This document shows positions 59,789-64,000 of a stretch of DNA of 64,000 bases, piece after piece. Origin of the DNA: Acidobacteriota bacterium. GTDB taxonomy: Bacteria; Acidobacteriota; Vicinamibacteria; Vicinamibacterales; SCN-69-37. Both the position numbers and the translations under genes were made by a program. Below the pieces are notes generated by a model. That model did no database searches. It was not told the DNA's origin and saw nothing but the letters and a program-made list of their open reading frames with translations. The stretch covers positions 1 through 64,000 of the forward strand of contig JADJUS010000003.1 in assembly GCA_016716905.1 (NCBI GenBank). The letters are read 5' to 3'. Positions within the stretch are counted from its first letter, which is position 1. Each line of letters begins with the position of its first letter.

Positions 59789-62473
59789 TCAGCCGCCAAA
59801 CGTGAGCGTCATCGCCGTGTAACCGTCGGTGTTGGCCCCGGTGGGTGGGAACGTGATCGTGATCGCCCGATCGGTGTCGGCGCCCGGCGCGCGGAGACGG
59901 AACACATAACTTCGTCCGGCGATGCCTTCCATCGACACGGCGTAACGCCCGCCCTCGACAAGCCGTTCGCTCAGGATGCGGGGCGCCGAGGACCGTTGCC
60001 CGATGAGCGGACGCGTGACGGGCGGCACGATGCTCCAGCCGCCGGAGTACGACACGGCCAACTCGGCCTGGCCGGTGACCATGGCCTTGATGGTTCCGTG
60101 GACATCGCCCTCGGTCGTCTGCGTCACGGTGCCGGGCCCCTCAATCCGGGCGCCCAGTGGCAGCGCGGGCGAGAACACCACTTCGAGCGGCGTCGCGTCG
60201 CCGGTGCGCCGCACTGATGCGGTGATGCGACCGGCCGTGCGTCGAATCGCGAACGACAATTCGCCGGCGCCAACCGGCACATGGTCCACCTCGATGGCGT
60301 CCCAGTCGGGAGGCAAGTGCGGAGCGATGGTGACGCGCCTGGCCGGAGCGTCCACGTCGATGCCCAGCAAGCCGCGGATGAGGGGTGTGAGCACCATCGA
60401 CGTCGCGAAGAATTGCTGCGGCACGGCGGTGTCGAGTGGTTTGTACAACCGGCCGGAGAAGAGTTCAGGATTGCGCCCGAGCGACTGGTCGAAGGCCGTG
60501 CGCGCGATGCTCTGCAGGGCGAACCAACCCGCGGGTGCGTTGTGGTACCTGTATTCGGCGAGCGCGACGAATCCGGTGACAAACGGCCAGACCGCGCCGT
60601 TGTTGTAGTGCAGCGGATCGAAGAGCGCGTTGTCGGCGCCAAGCGGCCGGGCGCCCCAGTCCGTCATGATCGTGGATGACGCCAACCGGGCAGCCATATC
60701 CGCACCGCGCGCCGCGTCGAGGACGTCGAACGACATGGCGGTGGCCGGCCAGGCGGTGAGCGCAGGGTTGACTGAGCCGTCCTGCAACAGGGCGAAGGCG
60801 TACTGTTTCAGTGCCGGGTTCCACAGCTTTGACTCCATGGTCGCGAGCGCCCGCCGGCGAATGGCGAGCGCCTGATCGGACAGCGCCGGTTCACCCATGG
60901 CCACCGCCATGCGTGCAAAGCGATCGAGTGACGCCACCCACACGCCGCTGAGGTAGACGTCAGAGAGGATGCCGATCTGCAGGTCGCCCACCTCGAGGGC
61001 CCCGGCGCCGGCTGACGGATTCTCCATGAGGCCGTCGCCATCTACGTCGGTCGTGCGCGACCATTCAAAGGCGCGCTTGAGGTTGGGCCACAGGCTGCGC
61101 ACGAGATCGTTGTCACCGGTCTGGCGCCAGTACTCACCGGCCGCCAGGATCCAATAGGGAGTCGTGTCGCCGTGATAGAAGGGATACGGATAGCTGAACC
61201 AGTCCACGCGCCCGGCGCCCTGGGAAATCTCGTGCGTGATCTTGCCGTCGGCGCGTTGATACTTCGCGAAAAACTGCAACACGCCCTCGCGCACCAGGGG
61301 CGATTGCCCGACGGCATTCATGGCGAAGGAGTTGATGGACGCATCACCGCCAAAGAACCATCCGAAACCCGGCCGGTCGCTCGCGCCGCCAGACAATCCG
61401 TAGCCGGCCACCAGCCCGCAGCCCAGGTCGGGATTGCAGACCATCGACTCGTCCAGGTTCACCTTGGCGTATTCAACGGCGCGGTTGAGCAACGCGTCGG
61501 GCGAACGCAGAGAGAACATTCGCTCGCGCAGGCCATCCGCATGCGCGACGCGCTTCTTCCATTCCTGCTCAGCTGCGCCTGGCGCAATCAGCCGGCGGTA
61601 CAACGCCAGCGCGGCATCGCGCGGCATCTGCCCGCCGGCGATGACGATCGGAATGTAGGCTGCGCGCAGGTTGACGTTGCGCCCTGACGGTTCGCCCAAC
61701 CGGGGTGCGGTATAACGCTCGGTCGCGCCACCCACGCCAAGCACGAGTTGCGGTCGCTCAGCCGCGAGCATGTGGGCCGGCACGTCGGACGCCTGCGTCA
61801 CCGCTGGTGAGCCGAGGAACGCGTTGATCTGGCTCTTGCCTTCGGAGAAGAGGAAGGCGCGCGCGTTCTGCTCCCACACCAGGTACTGACCGCCAAGCCC
61901 GGCCGGCCACGCGTAATGAATGTCCGGCGTGAACTTCGCGACGATGTCGAGCGGGCGAATGGCGTCCACCTCGAGGAGCATCACCACCGCCGGTTCATCA
62001 AGTGGGACGAAGATGTGCTGCCGCACGGTGAACTGCTCGTGCGTGTATTCGATGGTGATGCCTTCGGGGCGCGTGAGCACCGACGTGGCGACCGAACGGC
62101 CGGGAATCGCAGCGGTGTATTTCGGGATGCGGAACGTGAGTTCGAAGTCGTGCAGCCACTTGATCGGCCACGACCAGAGCTCCAGCAGCCCGTCCTCAGT
62201 GCCCATCGCGATGGCGCGTCGCCCGACGGCCGACATGAACATGCCCGGGCGTGACGGCCCGCCCAACGCCAGGGGCGAGTCTCCCAGCGGGAAAAATGGA
62301 ATCGTCGTCGCGCCGCTGTCAAAGACCTTGTCCGTGACCGCAGCAGGCGCGCCAGGCGCGCGCGGCGGCGGATCCTGCGCGGCGGCGGGCTGCCACAGCA
62401 GGGCGGCGCAGGCCAGGGCCGTGATCAACCCGGTGGTGCGAAACGTGGAGGGAGAGACGCCAAGTCCGATCAT
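59789..62473 (-). CDS. Secreted six-hairpin glycosidase (amylo-1,6-glucosidase/GH63-like)
   Basis: 894 residues with signal peptide (LITALACAALLWQPAAA). The N-terminal beta domain is followed by an (alpha/alpha)6 barrel with GFGWFFGGDASINSFAMNAV, DWFSYPYPFYHGDTTPYWIL, TTDVDGDGLMENPSAG and LHYNNGAVWPFVTGFVALAE. The GGDAS and DGDG motifs are typical of GDE_C/GH63-type enzymes. A beta-sandwich follows (RRTAGRITASVRRTGDATPL). ATG 62473 opens the signal. Substrate unknown, likely alpha-glucan or trehalose-like. Confidence 0.8.
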   Translation of the reverse strand: MIGLGVSPSTFRTTGLITALACAALLWQPAAAQDPPPRAPGAPAAVTDKVFDSGATTIPFFPLGDSPLALGGPSRPGMFMSAVGRRAIAMGTEDGLLELWSWPIKWLHDFELTFRIPKYTAAIPGRSVATSVLTRPEGITIEYTHEQFTVRQHIFVPLDEPAVVMLLEVDAIRPLDIVAKFTPDIHYAWPAGLGGQYLVWEQNARAFLFSEGKSQINAFLGSPAVTQASDVPAHMLAAERPQLVLGVGGATERYTAPRLGEPSGRNVNLRAAYIPIVIAGGQMPRDAALALYRRLIAPGAAEQEWKKRVAHADGLRERMFSLRSPDALLNRAVEYAKVNLDESMVCNPDLGCGLVAGYGLSGGASDRPGFGWFFGGDASINSFAMNAVGQSPLVREGVLQFFAKYQRADGKITHEISQGAGRVDWFSYPYPFYHGDTTPYWILAAGEYWRQTGDNDLVRSLWPNLKRAFEWSRTTDVDGDGLMENPSAGAGALEVGDLQIGILSDVYLSGVWVASLDRFARMAVAMGEPALSDQALAIRRRALATMESKLWNPALKQYAFALLQDGSVNPALTAWPATAMSFDVLDAARGADMAARLASSTIMTDWGARPLGADNALFDPLHYNNGAVWPFVTGFVALAEYRYHNAPAGWFALQSIARTAFDQSLGRNPELFSGRLYKPLDTAVPQQFFATSMVLTPLIRGLLGIDVDAPARRVTIAPHLPPDWDAIEVDHVPVGAGELSFAIRRTAGRITASVRRTGDATPLEVVFSPALPLGARIEGPGTVTQTTEGDVHGTIKAMVTGQAELAVSYSGGWSIVPPVTRPLIGQRSSAPRILSERLVEGGRYAVSMEGIAGRSYVFRLRAPGADTDRAITITFPPTGANTDGYTAMTLTFGG

Positions 62474-62519
62474 GCCGCGATAGTAACCGCGTTGCCGCCT
62501 CATCTACACTTGATGCGCC

Positions 62520-63590
62520 GTGGCCACAGAGACCGACCTCGATGCCCTTCGTGCGCGCATTCGCGAACTCGATCGCGGGCTGATTGACCTCGCGGCGGAA
62601 CGTGTGGCGGTGGCCCGGCAGGTCGGCGAGGCCAAGCGCCGGGCCGACCAGCCGATTGTGGACTACGCCCAGGAGCGCGTGGTGCTCGAGCGCACACGGG
62701 TCGCCGCGCAGGAGGCGGGCCTCGATGCCCGTGTGGCCGAGGCCATTCTCGTCACGTTGATTCGCGCCGCCGTGAGCGCCCAGGATCAAGACAGCTGGCG
62801 CCATGCTTCGGTTGGGCTCGGCAAGACGGCGGTCGTGGTGGGCGGCGAAGGCCGCATGGGCCGCTGGTTTACGCGCTTCCTGGCCGATCAGGGATATATC
62901 GTTGGCGCGCTCGATATCAGCGCGGGTGGCGACGAGCGCGCATGGGCCGAGTCCGTCCTGCCGACCGCCGATCTGGTGGTGTGCTCCACGCCGCCGGCGG
63001 CCACCGCAACCTTGTACGAGAGTTGGATGGTTGCACCTCCAGCCGGTGTCATCGTGGACATCGCCAGCATCAAGACGCCGCTCATCGCGCCCATTCGCCG
63101 GCTGCAGGCGGCCGGCGCGTCGGTCGCATCAATTCACCCGATGTTCGGGCCGTCCGTGGTGCTCCTGCGTGAGTGCGACGTGGTGATCTGCGATACCGGA
63201 GACGCCGTGGCGACGGCGACGGTCGCCGAACTCTTCACCTCAACCACCGCGCGGCTGATCAGCCTGCCTCTTGAGGAACACGATCGCCAGATGGCCGATG
63301 CGTTGACGTTGGCGCATGCCACCGTCATCGCGTTTGCCCTGGCGCTGCCGGAGGCCGGCGTCCCCGTACGCAGCACCACGCTTGGCGCCCTGCAGACCCT
63401 GTCGGCGAATCTCGTCCGCGAGAGTCCCGACGTGTACTACGAAATCCAGGCCCTCAATCCCAATTCCGCCGGTGCGCTCGACAGGCTCGCCGGTGCGCTC
63501 AACCGCGTGCGCGACGCCATCAGGTCGCGTGATGCGGGAGCGTTTACCGCGCTGATGCGCGAAGGCGAAGGGAAGACCGGTCCTTCCTGA
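62520..63590 (+). CDS. tyrA: Chorismate mutase-prephenate dehydrogenase fusion (TyrA, T-protein)
   Basis: 356 residues from GTG 62520. Residues 1-95 are an AroQ chorismate mutase: LDALRARIRELDRGLIDLAA, RVAVARQVGEAKRRADQPIV and ERVVLERTRVAAQEAGLD. Residues 105-350 are prephenate dehydrogenase with the NAD-binding GGEGRMGRWFTRFLADQGY. Other pieces are DIASIKTPL, SIHPMFGPSVVLLRECDVVI and MADALTLAHATVIAFALALP. It makes 4-hydroxyphenylpyruvate for tyrosine. It is divergent from the glycosidase gene by 46 bp. Confidence 0.9.
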   Translation: MATETDLDALRARIRELDRGLIDLAAERVAVARQVGEAKRRADQPIVDYAQERVVLERTRVAAQEAGLDARVAEAILVTLIRAAVSAQDQDSWRHASVGLGKTAVVVGGEGRMGRWFTRFLADQGYIVGALDISAGGDERAWAESVLPTADLVVCSTPPAATATLYESWMVAPPAGVIVDIASIKTPLIAPIRRLQAAGASVASIHPMFGPSVVLLRECDVVICDTGDAVATATVAELFTSTTARLISLPLEEHDRQMADALTLAHATVIAFALALPEAGVPVRSTTLGALQTLSANLVRESPDVYYEIQALNPNSAGALDRLAGALNRVRDAIRSRDAGAFTALMREGEGKTGPS

Positions 63591-63636
63591 GGGGCAGGGT
63601 AAACGCCGAGGCCTCTCTGGTAGTATGCCGGGACCA

Positions 63637-64000
63637 TGACCGAGCGTGTTTCCCAGATTCCTGTCGCTGAACGTGTGTTGCCAGCCATGCTGGCGTTGTT
63701 TGTCGGGAGCGGCTGCGCCGCCCTGATTTACGAAGTCGTCTGGTTCCAGATGCTTCAGTTGTCGCTGGGCTCGTCGGCGGTCTCGCTGGGGGTGCTCCTG
63801 GGCACGTTCATGGGCGGCATGTGTCTGGGGAGTTGGCTGTTCCCGAAATATGTGGGCAACCAGAACCATCCGCTGCGGATGTACGCGTATCTCGAACTCG
63901 GGATTGGCGTGTGCGGCATCCTGGTGCTTCTGGTGGTGCCGCTGCTGGGCGGCGTCTACACGGCGATTGCCGGCACCGGCCAGTTCAGTGTGTTCATGCG
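63637..64000 (+). CDS. Membrane protein of the spermidine synthase-like family (5' part)
   Basis: The visible 121 residues form several membrane helices. LPAMLALFVGSGCAALIYEV then VWFQMLQLSLGSSAVSLGVL is the typical opening of fused membrane-domain/spermidine-synthase proteins. GTFMGGMCLGSWLFPKYVGN and YAYLELGIGVCGILVLLVVP follow. The gene runs past the window end. ATG 63637 starts 46 bp after tyrA. Confidence 0.75.

Noticed and set aside
1..64000. CRISPR arrays, rRNA or tRNA genes
   Set aside because: I saw no regularly spaced direct repeats and no rRNA- or tRNA-like sequence on either strand, although a covariance search for tRNAs was not possible here.

Overview
The window is a high-GC bacterial chromosome segment whose family content points to the phylum Acidobacteriota, probably the Vicinamibacteria (inference from gene content only). 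Indicators are a short ECF sigma factor next to a Ser/Thr kinase with TPRs, a VWFA-related Acidobacterial-type protein, a VPS10/sortilin-like beta-propeller protein coupled to a tricorn-like protease, MacB/FtsX-type permeases, and many secreted hydrolases. Several genes between about 0 and 13 kb and 29 and 52 kb are split by single-base frameshifts with both halves well conserved. This pattern fits uncorrected indels in the assembly better than true decay, so I give whole-gene spans and mark the break points.

Layout. 0-2.6 kb: an ABC permease tail, a VapBC-like pair, a second permease remnant, and an IS30 element inserted in a dispersed hairpin repeat. 2.6-5.2 kb: a two-gene glycan operon (tandem GT2 protein and WbsX-like protein). 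5.3-14.1 kb: ECF sigma and Ser/Thr kinase, a large secreted protein, then a PqqD-fusion / HprK-like kinase / nucleotidyltransferase trio resembling peptide-modification loci. 14.2-19.8 kb: secreted protein pair, M28 peptidase, flavin reductase, and an orphan Hcp next to a ribbon-helix-helix fusion protein. 19.9-27.7 kb: envelope proteins, a compact FMN-binding / ApbE / RnfD-like redox operon, a small double-glycine-leader peptide gene, an SQR-like flavoprotein and an SH3b protein. 27.8-28.2 kb: a ~310-bp inverted repeat.

29.1-35.6 kb: VPS10-like and tricorn-like genes overlapping by ATGA. 36.0-42.05 kb: an integron-type cassette array without an integrase (CALIN). It has three complete attC sites with paired R boxes and extrahelical bases, a fourth attC disrupted by an IS110-family and an IS3-family element, and five cassette genes, one encoding a CHAT/caspase-like protease. 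The island is followed at 42.33 kb by a diverged duplicate of the tricorn 3' end. 42.6-43.4 kb: a second VapBC module with a double palindromic operator.

43.4-56.1 kb: secreted esterase, DUF4159-like protein, degenerate trypsin-like protein, family B DNA polymerase with a PHP-domain gene, two convergent paralogous membrane glycosyltransferases and a membrane sulfatase-like protein. 56.2-59.7 kb: a kaiC-kaiB-kaiB-crp cluster. 59.8-64 kb: a secreted glucosidase-like protein, a chorismate mutase-prephenate dehydrogenase fusion, and the start of a membrane spermidine-synthase-like gene.

The most notable items are the cassette array with its CHAT-like gene, the PqqD/HprK/nucleotidyltransferase locus, the GG-leader peptide, the Kai cluster, the Hcp partner gene and the minimal Rnf-like operon.
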